NCBI GenBank assembly: GCA_030620095.1
Contig: JAUTXW010002192.1
Coordinates: 186,001 to 250,000, forward strand
Direction: 5' to 3'
DNA length: 64,000 nt
Origin: Kuschelorhynchus macadamiae
Taxonomy: Eukaryota; Arthropoda; Insecta; Coleoptera; Curculionidae
Below the pieces are notes generated by a model. It searched no databases and was not told where the DNA came from. It worked only from the letters and a program-made list of their open reading frames with translations. The translations under genes were made by a program, and so were the position numbers. Each line of letters starts with the position of its first letter. Positions within the stretch are counted from its first letter, which is position 1. Positions 40,001-52,235 of the stretch are shown here, in pieces.

Positions 40001-40179
40001 TGATTGCTTTCTGTTGACCTATTCTTCTCTCAAAATTAAAGGGGGATTTGAATCAAGCTTGGCAAAGATGCACAATTTCCTTATGGGTCGTAATTACTTA
40101 CTAAGTTGCCCGATTAGGCACAAATAATAAAAATTTTGTGTGTCTAATCCGACAACGCTGCACCAATTTTTTTCAGATG

Positions 40180-40182
<3 letters not shown>

Positions 40183-40225
<43 letters not shown>
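40183..40225. repeat. (TA)n microsatellite
   Basis: About 20 TA units in intron 2 of gene B. Confidence 0.95.
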
Positions 40226-40232
<7 letters not shown>

Positions 40233-40369
40233 CTTTGCCAACATATTAGAATAAAATTTTGGTTGGTTAAACAGGACATAATTTTAAATTTTTTACTTCT
40301 TTTATTTCCGAAATTCTGCTAAAAACTTTTGATTTTTAAATGGAAGACCCTATATTTGTTTGCTTATTT

Positions 40370-40806
40370 GTGTATAAAAGAGAGATCTTTAATAGTATTA
40401 CGGTCGCGGTAAATTTTCTCGCATGCGTGTTCATACATATTTTTAGGAAAATGGTAATATAGTTGGGTGTCATCTGCGTATGCTCAAATTTTGTAAAATT
40501 TTAGTGATTTTGATATATCGGACGTTTAAATAATGAAAAATAGGGGACCTAAAATGGAACCTTGTGGTACACCCGACAAAACCTCAACACTAGATGTCAC
40601 TGAGTTTTGAACGACTATTTATCGTCTTCTATTGCTCAAATATGAATTTATCGAAAATAATGATGTATCATTTAAGCCATAGTATTTGAATTTAGCTAAT
40701 AACAATTTGTGATTAATCGTATCAAATGCTTTGGAATAATCGAGTAGTACAAGCACACTATTCAGCCCTGAATTATACGCCCCAATTAAGTCACTTATGA
40801 CAGTTT
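40370..40806 (-). mobile_element. Jockey-like LINE reverse-transcriptase fragment
   Basis: One minus frame gives LDYSKAFDTINHKLLLAKF, then EVLSGVPQGSILGPLFFII and AYADDTQLYYHFPKNMYEH, with three internal stops. DYSKAFDT, GVPQGSILGPLLF and YADDTQ are the core RT motifs, so the polymerase centre is recognisable but inactive. It lies in intron 2 of gene B. Confidence 0.8.
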
Positions 40807-41551
40807 ACAAATATTTCGAAAAAAATACCAAAATAAATTATTTCAATGAGTTACTATAAGAACGATGAACGAGTCTACACACAGAAAAAAAAATCAATAA
40901 ATCATCTGGAAAATATGAAGAACAATAATAAAATTAAACATAAACAGGTAGATTTATATGAAGTTTATAGGCTTGTTTATTGTCTTGCTGTATCCAACTA
41001 AAGACAAGGTGTCGATGGCATTTCTTAGTGGTGGGTTTAGCTGATTAAAAAAATAATCGTTTAGTGCAGAACTGCTTGCTATTTTCTTTATCAAAAATTA
41101 ATTCAGAAATTCTTTAGAGAGTTTTATTCTTTGTTAAACACGATAAAGGTTGCATGTCATGAAATAACTCCTCGATTTCTGAGAAATTATATTTAAACAT
41201 TTACTTAGAAAGCAATAACTTGTAGGAAAAGTAAATAAAATATACCGAAATAAAGTATTGGTTTACGTTTTTAAAAATTATTTTTATTAATTTATTATCA
41301 ATCTTTTTATTACAGCATCTTTAAAAATTTAATAAATTCGACTCTGTTATATCGGGATATTTGTTGTTTGACTTGCGGCGATTTGCTTAGAACTTGACGG
41401 CAAAGAAAAAAGATGTCAAGCACATTAATCGGTAGATATGTAAATTACATTTGTAGATTTTAATAAATAAGGATATTCTAAGATACCTATTTTAAATTTT
41501 CGAATAACATTTCAAATGAACTGCTCTCTATTATTTAACAGATTTTCTATT

Positions 41552-43260
41552 CAGTAAGGCTGACCAAAATAATTATTGAATGATTAATCAAATAATTAAT
41601 TATAGGTTTTTAATAATCGATTATTTCTATTGATTGTTTATTTCGATTAATCGCTTATTTCGAATTTTGGCTTATGCATTTAAACGGGTAATAATAAAAA
41701 TAATAGTTATAATAATAATAAGAGAGACCTACAAATAACTAGGATTTCAACAAGCTAGACTGCTCCAGGATAAGCAGGGAAAGACCAAGATGAAAGATCA
41801 GTACGTTCAAAGAGTGCGAACTATTCTGAACACAGAACTGAACGCCAGAATTCTCATTACAGCAATTAACATTTATACTGTGCCCGTGCTGACATACAGT
41901 TACGGAATCTTGAAATGGACTAACACGAAGCTAGAGGGACTACAACGAACTACTTACCACGGCTTACACCCTTGTTGACCAATTTGCCCTCCCGACAGCT
42001 GCAAAATTGAGAGATTTCTTCACGAATAAGGCACAAACATCAAGCCTTCACCACGCATAGTGACCTTAAATGACAATTCGTACTCTCCACTCAATCTCGC
42101 AAGTGACAACATCATCCTAAAGTCACTTTCAGACCCCGATAAACCAGAACAGTGTGCTCAAATGGCACTGCACGGCCGATATCACATTGACTTGAATCAG
42201 CCACACATAGATAAGGAAGCATCCAACAGGTGACTGAAGGATGGACAACTATTCCCAGACACAGAAAGATTTGTAATGGCAATACAGGACCAAGTTATTA
42301 CCACATGAAATTCATCATCAAAGACCGGTCCGTTGAACCCGATAAGTATCGAAAAGGTAGCGAGATCAGTAGCAGAGACTATACAGCATATAACATCTTG
42401 CTGCATTTACCTACCAAACACGGACTACCTCCAGTGACCTAACCAGGTGTGTAACATCATACGCCAGAAGCGGGCACCAGAAATACGGGCTCCCGAAGAC
42501 CTTTCTGCCCTATTATAAATACCAACCAAGTTCAGCTTGAAAATAATGCCTTCAAACTGTACTACGGCTGGGCAATTATCACCGATAGACGGATAATCGA
42601 TCTGATGTGGTACTGTTAAAAAATTAAACAGAGACAGCTATTTGGTAGATGTCGCTGCACCTAACAATAGCAACTTGTTGGATAAATACCAATAGAAAAA
42701 GGCGAAAAAATACGCGGAGCTAGTCATCGATATACAGCAGATATGGCGACTGAATAAGGTGCATGTGATACCGATCATTGTATCATCAACTGGACTAGTT
42801 CCAAAAACACTAGAACAGAACCTGAAAATCATAGGACTGCATACTAACACCTTCTTAGACATCCAGAAGGCAGTCCTGCTCAGTACTTGCCACATAGTGA
42901 GAAAATTCTTACAGCACAACACAGAACTAATAGGAAGGGACCCACTCCTTTTGATTCATGCATCCGAGATGGGCTTGGAACCCAACATTAATAATAATAA
43001 TAATAATAAAGTTTGAATGTTGCCCACGCAGTAACATACATACTATTTACGTTAGGACAAAACTGTTTACAATATTCTAACTTAACTTTCCGTCATCTAT
43101 CGAAAAATAACCGATTAAGGTTTTTTTTTTAATATCAGAATAAACGATTATCCAATTAATCTCGGTTAATCGATATTCCGATTAATCAGGAATAAACTCA
43201 TATTTTCAGTAATCCAAAATTTGTTTTTAATTTTAATAATCATTCACCCCTAATAGTCAG
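41552..43260. mobile_element. Possible hAT-like element rich in TTAATCGATTA words
   Basis: The left part (TGAATGATTAATC..AATCGATTATT) and right part (CCGATTAATC..AATCATTCACCCCTAA) are roughly inverted relative to each other and carry many ATTAATCG subterminal words. TCAGTAAG and TCAGGTAAG at the two edges could be an imperfect duplication. An R2/R4-type retrotransposon lies inside. Confidence 0.3.
41720..43010 (+). mobile_element. R2/R4 (Dong)-type non-LTR retrotransposon, copy 1
   Basis: Starts LGFQQARLLQDKQGKTKMKDQ (broken frame), then QRVRTILNTELNARILITAI and VLTYSYGILKWTNTKLEGL, the region after the RT core. It ends with the C-terminal domain HVIPIIVSSTGLVPKTLEQN, then HIVRKFLQHNTE and GLEPN. 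The 3' end is followed at once by AATAATAATAATAATAATAA, and the 5' side also lies in AAT-rich sequence. It is the longest of three copies, has several frameshifts, and is in intron 2 of gene B on the opposite strand. Confidence 0.7.
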
Positions 43261-43507
43261 GTAAGTGCTGAAAACGTTACCGTAGAAGTTTGGGAGCCAT
43301 TAGTACTAATGTTACGTTTTGCTTTAAAATAATTCTTATCAATGGATTTATTTCAAATTAGAAATTCTGTGTTTAAATGTAACGCAACAAACAACACAAT
43401 TTTAAATTTTGTTGTTTAATTCTAACAAGTTTAATACAAATGACAAAAATATTTTTTTATAATTAAAAAGAGAGCACTAATAAGAGCACTATAACAGGAA
43501 TTCTTAC

Positions 43508-43759
43508 CGATGCATAACCTCGGACCTTCACCAAATGGTAAATATGTAAAATCGGGTCTACTGGCTTTGTTTTCTTCACTGAACCTTTCTGGATCGAATA
43601 CCTCTGGGTCGGGATAGTATTCGGGATCCATGTGTAAACCCCATGCTGGAATATCTACTCTTGTTCCTTTTTCGATAATCACATCCGTGCCAGGTATTTT
43701 GTAATTCTTGGTGCATTTTCTAGGCAAAGCTGTGACAGGGGGATATTTCCTTAGAGTCT
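43508..43759 (-). CDS. CYP6 gene B, exon 2 (K-helix to heme-binding loop)
   Basis: The acceptor CTTACAG is followed by AGACTCTAAGG, completing Glu369 of ETLRKYPP (K-helix ExxR). The exon has DPERF and the heme loop FGEGPRLCIG with Cys451, then the donor ATCG|GTAAGA in phase 1. At 252 nt it equals gene A exon 2. Intron 1 is 3,056 bp here, against 643 bp in gene A, expanded by (TA)n tracts and retroelement-end debris. Confidence 0.95.
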
Positions 43760-45195
43760 CTGTAAGAAAAAACTATACTATAAAAAAACGCCATTGTTTA
43801 GAGATGAGCGACAGAATAACATAGTTTCCTAGTTTTGTTGTTTACTTGGCCTTCCTTAAGAAGTAAAAATAATGAATTAAAATTATAAATAAACCTTCGT
43901 TTTAGGAAATAAAATATCTGTGCGAAATAAAAAAAAATGTCATCTACATTTACCATTTCATTTCAAATTTCAGCACAAGTAGACAAAAACCACCAGAGGG
44001 TTTGAAGGCTGTCACAAAAATAATATAATTGTGTACTTTTTTCACTAATGGTACCTCTGGACAGTTTGTTTAAGAATGTATAGAGCACCTACAATCACAA
44101 AAAAAAGACCAAAAAGAGGCAGAAAATGGTTTTAGGCCAATACCTTCCAAAGTATCGCAGATAGAGCAACACTGTCTATTTAAAGAATATAAAACATAAA
44201 TTTCCTAAAAAAAAGTATTCATTTTTTTTCTGCTGTCCTCATAGTTTTTCCAAAAACTGAGTTTAAAAAAAAAGTTTTTTGAGGTTATGTTACGTTATGT
44301 AGCCACGGATGTCTTTTTCGAAACGCATTTTGAATTATAAATAAAAAATAAGAGCTAAATCAATGATAATGATAACTATTACATCTCCAAAAGAAATCAT
44401 TATAACCTTTTTTGTAGGTAATGATTTGCCCATAATATTTTTGGTCTATCTGACCATTTTTTTGTGATCCAGACGGCCTACGTCTTAGAACTCTGCATAT
44501 TCATAAACAGCTCTTCAACAGATACCACCAAAAATTAATACATTTTAGTATTTTGCACATCCCCAACCCCCTGATTACTATAACCTTATTAAGTTAAAAA
44601 TAATGTGTTTCCCTAGCTATAACTGAACAAATTTGTCTTTTATTATTGTTGATTCTTCGGCTGGTCTGGCATATTTTTTCTGTTTCAATAATTGTTTGAC
44701 TATAATTGTCTATAAAAGAAAGAATTTTACAATTTTGCAATTTTTTTGTTCAGTGGTAACCATAATATGGATCTGCACTGGTAACATATTAAAATTAGTT
44801 TTAGTTGAATTAGTAAGCTTGTTTAGGTTTTTTAAAAAAAATTATGGACTTGTACTATTAGTTATTCGTTCGTTAGTTTGGGATAAGTCTTGTAATCTAA
44901 TTTTGATTAATTTCCTTCTGACGTACTGCTTTGAAATAGAAATTTTGTGCAACTATTTTAAAGGGCACTTTGTCCCACTTTCCCAACAAATATGAGACCT
45001 GATTTGCAAAGAGATGCAAATCGTCCAAAAAAATTACCGAATTGTTAAATTTAGAAAAAGATATGCCATATCTTTTATAGTTTTAAAGTTAGCCATATAA
45101 ACCAAAAACAAATTTTAATATTGCTTAATAAGTTTTTTTCTAATAATTAAAAAAAAACAATAGGCTATCAATTTTATAAGTTGTAAATGGGATCG
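43760..45195. other. Gene B intron 1, proximal part
   Basis: AT-rich intron. The 120-aa hydrophobic frame at 44633-44995 is probably chance: it has biased composition, no motif and no neighbours. Confidence 0.35.
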
Positions 45196-45197
45196 CC

Positions 45198-45398
45198 ATA
45201 TATATATATATATATATATATAGAAAAGCAAAAATATTTAATCTTTGCAAGATAACGGCCTACAAGAAGGAATTCCTTTCGGTTATATCACAGGATACCC
45301 CTCCTGCGATCGATTTCTGGGCCTTTACCCTCATCAAGTGGGCTTGTATCCAGGAAGATCTCAAGATATTGGAATCCTATATGTATATATATAGATAT

Positions 45399-45453
<55 letters not shown>
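45198..45453. repeat. Two (TA)n tracts flanking a 150-bp ribozyme-like segment
   Basis: TA runs at 45198-45222 and 45379-45453 bracket a unique segment. On the minus strand (45338-45313) that segment reads CTTGATGAGGGTAAAGGCCC then AGAAATC, close to a hammerhead core (CTGATGA, stem, GAAA). A further CGAAACGTC follows on the minus strand at about 45464-45456. These look like Penelope-type terminal debris. Confidence 0.45.
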
Positions 45454-45455
<2 letters not shown>

Positions 45456-45639
45456 GACGTTTCGGCCGTAACATAACAACTCATTTATATGCATTAAAAG
45501 GTAAAAGACGTTTAACACATTATACTTATTATTTTAAGAAATAGAATGAACTTCCGGTCAAAAACGTCTTTTACCTTTTTATGTGATACATGTGTTGTTA
45601 TGTCCTACATGTTTAAAGATACCCGAGAAATTTGAAAAA

Positions 45640-46815
45640 AACCCTGCCATAAGAGGTCATGTATAGTTGATCCGTTAGATGTTTACGCACGCCTCATCAT
45701 TCATAACATTCATCAAATCAAAATTTCGTGGATTAAATAGTAAAAAATAGTCCACTTTTATTTTGGGCGTATATATAAATATAAATAATAACTGTAAATT
45801 AAATTCCTATTAACTAATAACAGTACTCACTAGCAACAAAAAATACAACGAAAGTAGCTTCCTAAAAGGACTAATTTGAAGAATAAACCCAAATACGAAC
45901 AATATAAAATGACAATAATAATAACCTCGGAACAAATCCTTTACGTTTGAGCCTGCCTATGTTGATATCCTGATCTAGCAAGTTCGTTTTGGTAATTTAA
46001 TCTTTTAACATATTTCTCGAATGTATTTATATTTAGAGGACAATAGTTCATTATTCATCATTTTCCTTTATTTTTGACTTATGAAATACTAATCGATAAG
46101 ATATGCAATATTTTGCTCATCGATTGATGATGCATGGGTAAAGATCAACTGGATTATTATCGACACCAATATGTAATAGAGCATTCCTTCTCACTCTAAC
46201 ACACTGCCTCTTGTGGCAAGGTTTTTCTTAAATGTCTTGGGTGTCTTTGAAGATAAAGTGATCAAACAGGATATATTTATAATCTGCAAGAAGAGACCAA
46301 TTTGAGGGTTATATAATACACAGATATTTAAAATAATAATAAAATTTGATAGACAGACTTCTGTTTTTTTTTAATTATTTTAAAAAACTTAACCTAAAGC
46401 AAATCTACTAATTGTTTTTTGGTCCATATGGCTAACTTTAAAACCAAAGGAAATATAGCAGGTTAAAATGTTATCAAGATAACTTGACCGCTCTGTACAT
46501 GTCAGAGTCCCTAAAAAGAATTAAATAGTGGGTTTTCTTTTAAACCATTGAACACGATACATTCGTTTTATTTTTGTATATTAATTTTCTATTCGCCTAC
46601 ACAAGGCGGACCTAAAGGGATGAAACAACTTTTTAAAAGCGACAATAATTATTTATTTTTGAACCTGTTAATATTTTCAGAAAATGCCAGAATACGTCAA
46701 TTTTTTATTTTTTTCAGCATCTTACCTTTATTTGAACAAAAAAAAAACATTAACGTAAACAATACACGAGGAAGTATTATTTATGTTTGCTAAAACACTT
46801 TGTTAAGGTACTTAC
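45640..46815. other. Gene B intron 1, distal part
   Basis: AT-rich; no motif found. Confidence 0.35.
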
Positions 46816-47920
46816 CGCATACAACTTTATCCAAATAATGCATTTCCATTATAGCCTCATACGTAATTTTGTCGTCATGTTTTTCTAAGACTTCGTTTAT
46901 TTCTTCTCTTAGTTTTTCTTGAACTTCTAAATTCTGGGAAAGCTCGAGCAACGCGAAAGTCATGGTAGTCGAGGAAGTCTCGAAACCGGCCACAAAAAAG
47001 ACAAAACATTGAGCGATTATATCCTCCTCTGAAATAATTCGTTTCACATTGGTACCATCTTTACCTCTGACGCTACTACTATCACTAAGACCTCCTTGAT
47101 TTTTCAGTTGCAGCAATAAATGCATAAAGTCTTTCCTAAATATTTCATTATTTTCTCTAGTCTTAATAGTATCCTTAACTATGTTAACAAAGAAATTGCT
47201 TACTTCGGTTGTGGCAAATTTGAATCCTAAACTTCCCAGAATTGACCAAGGTACAAGGTTTATCAAGAAAATGTTTAACGATCGTGGTGAAAGTAGCTTT
47301 CTGCCATACATCCTAAAAACGTCATCAGGATCTTCTAGAGAATTACATTCAATACCAAAACCACAACTTGCAATAATATCCGTGGTAAACCTGGCAACAG
47401 CATCTTTGATTGCGAATGGCTCGTTATTTGCCGAAAGCTTTCCTACTAATTTTTCCAATCCTACAGTCTTATCTAGGAGTGTTTGGAACATCATTTTCAT
47501 CTTACCAGAAGTAAATGTAGGCGTCAGTTTGGCTCTTAGATTTTTCCACTTATTTCCCTCTATACTAAACAGGTGGTTACTTAGAATATCTTTAGGAGTA
47601 TGATAGACACCATGGTTCATGAAATGGTGAAAATCATTTTGCATAATACGCTTGATAATTAACGGATCCAATGGCACATATACAGGTTGTAGAAAGAAAT
47701 ACGTTCCTGCATGTTTATACTTTAATTTTTTTAACTCCTTGTAGCTCTGCAAGTTGGCCTCCCCTATCGACGTTTTTCCGGTTATGATATTTCTAATATT
47801 TCCAAAAAAGAATTCGTATGGTTCAAGAACAGGGACGCCTTTTCTTTGCCAATACGTTTGTTTCCATCTTACGTAGAATATAAACGCGACGAGTGCTATT
47901 GCGAGGTATGTCACAATCAT
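46816..47920 (-). CDS. Cytochrome P450 CYP6-family gene B, exon 1 (residues 1-368)
   Basis: This is a paralogue of gene A, 30 kb upstream in the same orientation. It starts MIVTYLAIALVAF (membrane anchor) and carries WQRKGVPVLEPY, the C-helix block KWKNLRAKLTPTFTSGKMK and AGFETSS at residues 311-317. The exon is 1105 nt, identical in length to exon 1 of gene A, and ends at the donor GCG|GTAAGT in phase 1. The spliced product is an intact 508-aa monooxygenase. Its expected role is xenobiotic or allelochemical oxidation at the ER; the substrate is unknown. Differences from gene A are spread along the protein (for example FFLQPVYVPLDP against IFLQPTYIPIDP), consistent with an older tandem duplication followed by divergence. 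Confidence 0.95.
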
Positions 47921-47984
47921 GATTCCGGCACAACTTTTATTGAAAACTAAACCGAAAGTAAACTCACGCTTTAAATATGAGGAT

Positions 47985-48023
47985 CATATTTATATGTAAT
48001 ATTTACTCTCGCGGAGAAATAAG
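47985..48023 (-). promoter_or_regulatory. Gene B core promoter candidate, block shared with the P450 fossil
   Basis: The minus strand has a TATAAATA box at about 47995-47986, about 65 nt before the ATG. Next to it, GCTTATTTCTCCGCGAGAG (48023-48004) recurs with one change upstream of the P450 fragment at 21.9 kb (21943-21925). Conservation in a decayed copy shows common descent. A regulatory role is inferred from position. Confidence 0.4.
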
Positions 48024-48029
48024 CAGTAA

Positions 48030-48690
48030 GTCAGTTGCGAAATAGTCGATTATTTAATTACCTATACCCGAAAATATTATCTATGTTGCTTTTCATTTGA
48101 TAAATCACATTCCGTTAAAGATGTTATAGTCCAGGCAGCAAAGCCTTTTTTAGGCCGAACCTCGAATTAATTGGAAAGCCGACCAATTTTTTTAAAAATT
48201 TAGCTCGTTGGGAGCTCTAGCTCTAGCCAAAGTTCAGTTATCAATACGCTATAACGGGTTGAATATGATGTTGTTACCCCTCCTTTTTTTCGCAAACCTT
48301 AACGTAACATTTTGAAAATTCTATGATGTAATAAACGAATAAATTGTAATTTTTTAATAATAACCCAACTTTCAAATCACTTCTTGTTTAACCGGAAGTT
48401 CCACCAGCTTTATTATTTTCGATGTAAACATTAATTAATCAAATGACGTATCACAACGCAACTTTTGGTTTCAAAATGGCGGCCACAGCCTACTGTTTGT
48501 AATGAAAATTCTGGTTTAATAGGCCATGAAATCAAACAAATGGTCTACCTACGGCCAGCGCCAAGTTTTCTCTGTTGTCTCTGTCTCAAACATTATTTAG
48601 AATATCAACTAATATTAAGCCAGAAAGTTTTCAAAATACCGCTCTTGCAGTTCAATACATTTTTATTTAAACAAGTAATCGTTTGTTAGA
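48030..48690. other. Upstream region of CYP6 gene B
   Basis: AT-rich with a CAAAATGGCGGCCACAG word (48473) from the R1 or tandem-repeat families. No gene seen. Confidence 0.3.
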
Positions 48691-48693
48691 TAA

Positions 48694-51592
48694 CTATGGA
48701 ACGCCGTTTTACTTTTTAGTCTGCTATATGCCCGGTATTAATTTAAATTGAATGGGACTTCATTATGGCAATTTATTTTATAATATTACAATAAAAATGT
48801 AATTTTAACTGAATCCAGAGCTGAAGCTTTCATATAGATTTTTAACTATCAATTAATTTGATTTAGCTATTAAAATGTATGTCAGGATATTTGGATGGGT
48901 CTTTACAAAATTAATTTAATTTTCATTATATCATTATAATTAAAATGCATTTTTTTTATTATAATATAATTTTATTACAAATTTGTTGATATCAATATTT
49001 ATCCAATATTTAACGAATAACTTTATAGTATTCTGTGGGAAACAATATAACCGATTATCAATTTTTCTGAATGGTATTTTCATTTACAGCAATTTCTATG
49101 ATTATCTATTTTCATTGAAACCAATTTCCATTGATATCAATTTCGATTGAATACAAGCCCCTCGAATTCATTTTTATTATCGGAAGTTTCGCCATCTATA
49201 GCCTTCCAAAAGAAATATAATGTGTTTACGTGAGTGCGTTCGATAGATCAAATTAATTTGCGAATGTTTCGTCATATGAAAGAGAAGTCTTCGCGCCAAA
49301 AAATTTTGTAAAATTCTGGAGCCCCTCTGGTCTGGTGTTCTGTATTCTGAAGTATGAGCCGACTTCGTTGGTTTGCGTATTGCGCTAACATTGGATTGCA
49401 TCTTAATAATCTTGCTTGCAGAATTTTTAATATCATGTGTGCAATAAAAGACTATGATACGGATCGAATTCAAACTCGTCTTTCACGCGCAAGTACGTCA
49501 CATCGATGTACAGCGTTTGGAAGTCAAATACGCTGTAATGCATTGTCATTTGAAAACGTTTGTAGAATTTACGATTCAATAAAATGTTTTTAAAACTATT
49601 AAACTAATTATTTTGAATCTATAGCTTTTATTTTCAATACTGTTTAATATGTCCTACCTGTGCAGTTGTAGGCAGTAGAAATCGAGATTGAAAATATAAT
49701 CGAAAAACAAAAGTGACAGATATAAGATATTTCAAATTTCCAAAATAATACATTTTCAAAAATGTGGATTTTTGCTTACCGTCAGATAAGCTGTTAAGAT
49801 AAATTTAAAAAATGGTAATTTAGGATCTATTTACTATAATAATAGAACAATATGGTTTTAGCTACTTGTATAGGGCACTTTTGAACCTGGTTTATATTTT
49901 TCAATTGCAAGTAAAAACTAAAAATGTCAATAGACGGCACTAGTGCAGCCACTCATGTTATAAAATATGAATGGAAGTTTCCCCTGCAATTATTTTACTT
50001 GCAGCATTCTTAACTTTTGTTTTAGATTAATTAATTATTTTAATCAAAATAAATTTCACGAATCATTACGATAAGCACTTTAGATAATCTGATATCTGTC
50101 TTCAATTTTATTTTCTGAAGAGACGGGCGTAGGCATACCGGAGAAATTGCAATTTGGCATTACAAATTACAGTGTGTGGTAATCTGTGAATTATAGCCGA
50201 GAAATTCAAAACCTTGTTTTCTTTATTCTGGTATAAATATAAACACTAAGTCAAAAGTCGTTGTTATTGCTCTACCACATATGACTGATTGTAGATTAGA
50301 CCAGGAAATCATCAAAGGATTGTAGAATAGCTTGTTTTGGAATAGGATATTGGGAACTAGATACGTTCGTTTTAACATTTTTTCATTATGATCTGTAATT
50401 TTGTACGTGGTCGCATTTTAAATATGGGGGTGTATATCTTATTCTTCAATGATTTAATAACTAAGTATTCCCAATCGAACAATAATCAATCACGTCTCAA
50501 CTGTCATTGATTACCTACGAATATGTTTTTTATTATTCGCATCCGGCTCGTCATGACGTCATGCACAACACAGTCTGTTAATTTTAGATGCACATTTAAA
50601 TCTTCGAACGCATGCCTAGCCAGAAACTCGGGTATTAAAAAATTACAGATTTCTGCTCTTGTTGTCCCCACTTTGCTCTAGATCGCTCCACGTCCGATAA
50701 TTAAAATTGAAACAAGCTGCCTGCATTCAATGAAAATTGATATTCACAAGAATCGACATTAATAAAAATTCGAAATCAAAACAATGCATATTAAATTAAA
50801 CCAGTTACCTTATACCCGCTATTTATTTAAATTCCACAACTCTTATACAATTAAATCTCGTATTAACTTTTATTTATTTATTCAAATGTATATTTCAAGT
50901 ATTTTAATTTCCATGGTAAAGGATCCGTGTTATATCCTTTTGGTGTACTATACATTACAGATAAACGACTATCAAAATCAAAATAATGAGCATTATTCTA
51001 TTTACATTTTTAGGGTTTTAATGGAATTGATATTTAAAAAAAAATGATATCGTAAAAGATGCTTTAATTTTGTTTTGATATACGATAAAAATAAATTAAT
51101 TTTTTTTATTACATGGCTTCTTAAATCAGATTTGTCTTCATACGGTTGAAATAAATTAATCTCCACAAAGTCGTTATTGCATTCTAATGTTTTCTGTATT
51201 AATATTAATTTAATGCGATCCAGTTTGAAGCAATTACATTTTAATAAGAATCAATATATTAAATATTTAAACAGTTGTATATGGCATTTATTTCATACCA
51301 ATTTTTATTAACATCGATTTGATGAAATGCAATAACTAAGAAAAGACGCATGTATATAGAAATTTTAAGTAGGCTGTATACGTGTTAAAAAAGGATAAAC
51401 AACTACTTTTTTGTGGTATCAATTAAAATGGTCTACAAAGAAATTGCTTATCATAACAATGTCATTCATGTCATGATATCGGAAGAATTAAAACGAATAA
51501 AAATTGTATGCAGGTAGCATCATTTATATGTTTTGGAATTAAATTTGGTATCAAAGACGCGTATGACTAAAAACTAAAACGGCGTTCCATAG
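48694..51592. mobile_element. TIR element, 2.9 kb, family unknown
   Basis: The ends are inverted: CTATGGAACGCCGTTTTA at 48694, and its complement ending at 51592, matching over about 27 bp with one mismatch. Both sides are flanked by ATAA (48690-48693 and 51593-51596), so the duplication may be ATAA or TA-based. Inside I find no recognisable transposase; frames at 49177-49593 and 50784-51047 have no known motif. Confidence 0.65.
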
Positions 51593-51629
51593 ATAACCCT
51601 ATTTAATATTAAGTGTACGATTCAGGCAA

Positions 51630-52110
51630 TTCACAGACTCAAAATTATGATAATTCTTACTAATGCTTGTAAAAATATGAGTTAGAGCTCAATGGATTCC
51701 AAATTGCTTCTAGAAAAATGAGCAAAAGTTTTAACCCCTCACAACATAAACAATCTCACGAGTTATTAACTAATTAAGATTAAAAAAAGGAGTTTAGTTT
51801 TTTGCAAATAACTCGGAAACTATTAATATTTAGGAAAATTTAAAAAAAATATTCTTAAAGAAGAAAACATTTCCAATTAAAAAATTCGGAATTCTGGAAC
51901 TCCATCTCTATTATTAATAATTTTAATTTAGTGTTGAAAATAGAGTTACGATGCCCCAAAACGGGCCATAATAAATAAAAAAATGCTTATGCTATTAAAT
52001 ATTAACTTAAAACTTTATAAATTGAAGGTTTTATCTTGACACTTGAAGAAACAATATCCCGCTGAAAAAAAATTTCTCTGATTTTTCATAAAATGAGCTT
52101 CAGCTGTTTT
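51630..52110 (+). repeat. Dispersed repeat R2, copy 3
   Basis: GAGTTTAGTTTTTTGCAAATA, ACTCGGAAACTATTAATATT, GAACTCCATCTCTATTATTA and GATGCCCCAAAAC match the copy at 30.0-30.6 kb in order. Confidence 0.6.
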
Positions 52111-52114
52111 ATTT

Positions 52115-52230
52115 TTTAAATATTTTATTAGGTCGCCATTTTGTTTCGCCATATCAGATTCGTACCAAAATTTTGCATTTTGAATTCCAATTACTTACTT
52201 TTTGTACAAAATTTTCAGTCAATTGAGTAA
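52115..52230 (-). repeat. R1 fragment, inverted
   Basis: TTATTAGGTCGCCATTTTG, TTCGCCATATC and ATTTTCAGTCAATTGAGTAA are inverted R1 words directly before the satellite. Confidence 0.5.
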
Positions 52231-52235
52231 TTTAA

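Noticed and set aside
44633..44995. 120-aa hydrophobic open frame in gene B intron 1
   Set aside because: The Phe/Leu/Ile richness is what AT-rich DNA gives. There are no motifs, homologue, splice signals or neighbouring exons.
45233..45378. Segment between two TA tracts as a protein-coding piece
   Set aside because: No frame is open across it on either strand with recognisable sequence; the minus strand instead looks like a ribozyme-type terminus.
47181..47603. 140-aa open frame opposite CYP6 gene B (and 7464-8151 opposite gene A)
   Set aside because: Antisense shadows of P450 exon 1. The sense strand carries all conserved motifs.
49177..49593. Overlapping open frames inside the 2.9-kb TIR element
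   Set aside because: Neither strand shows transposase motifs or a catalytic triad; kept only as element interior.
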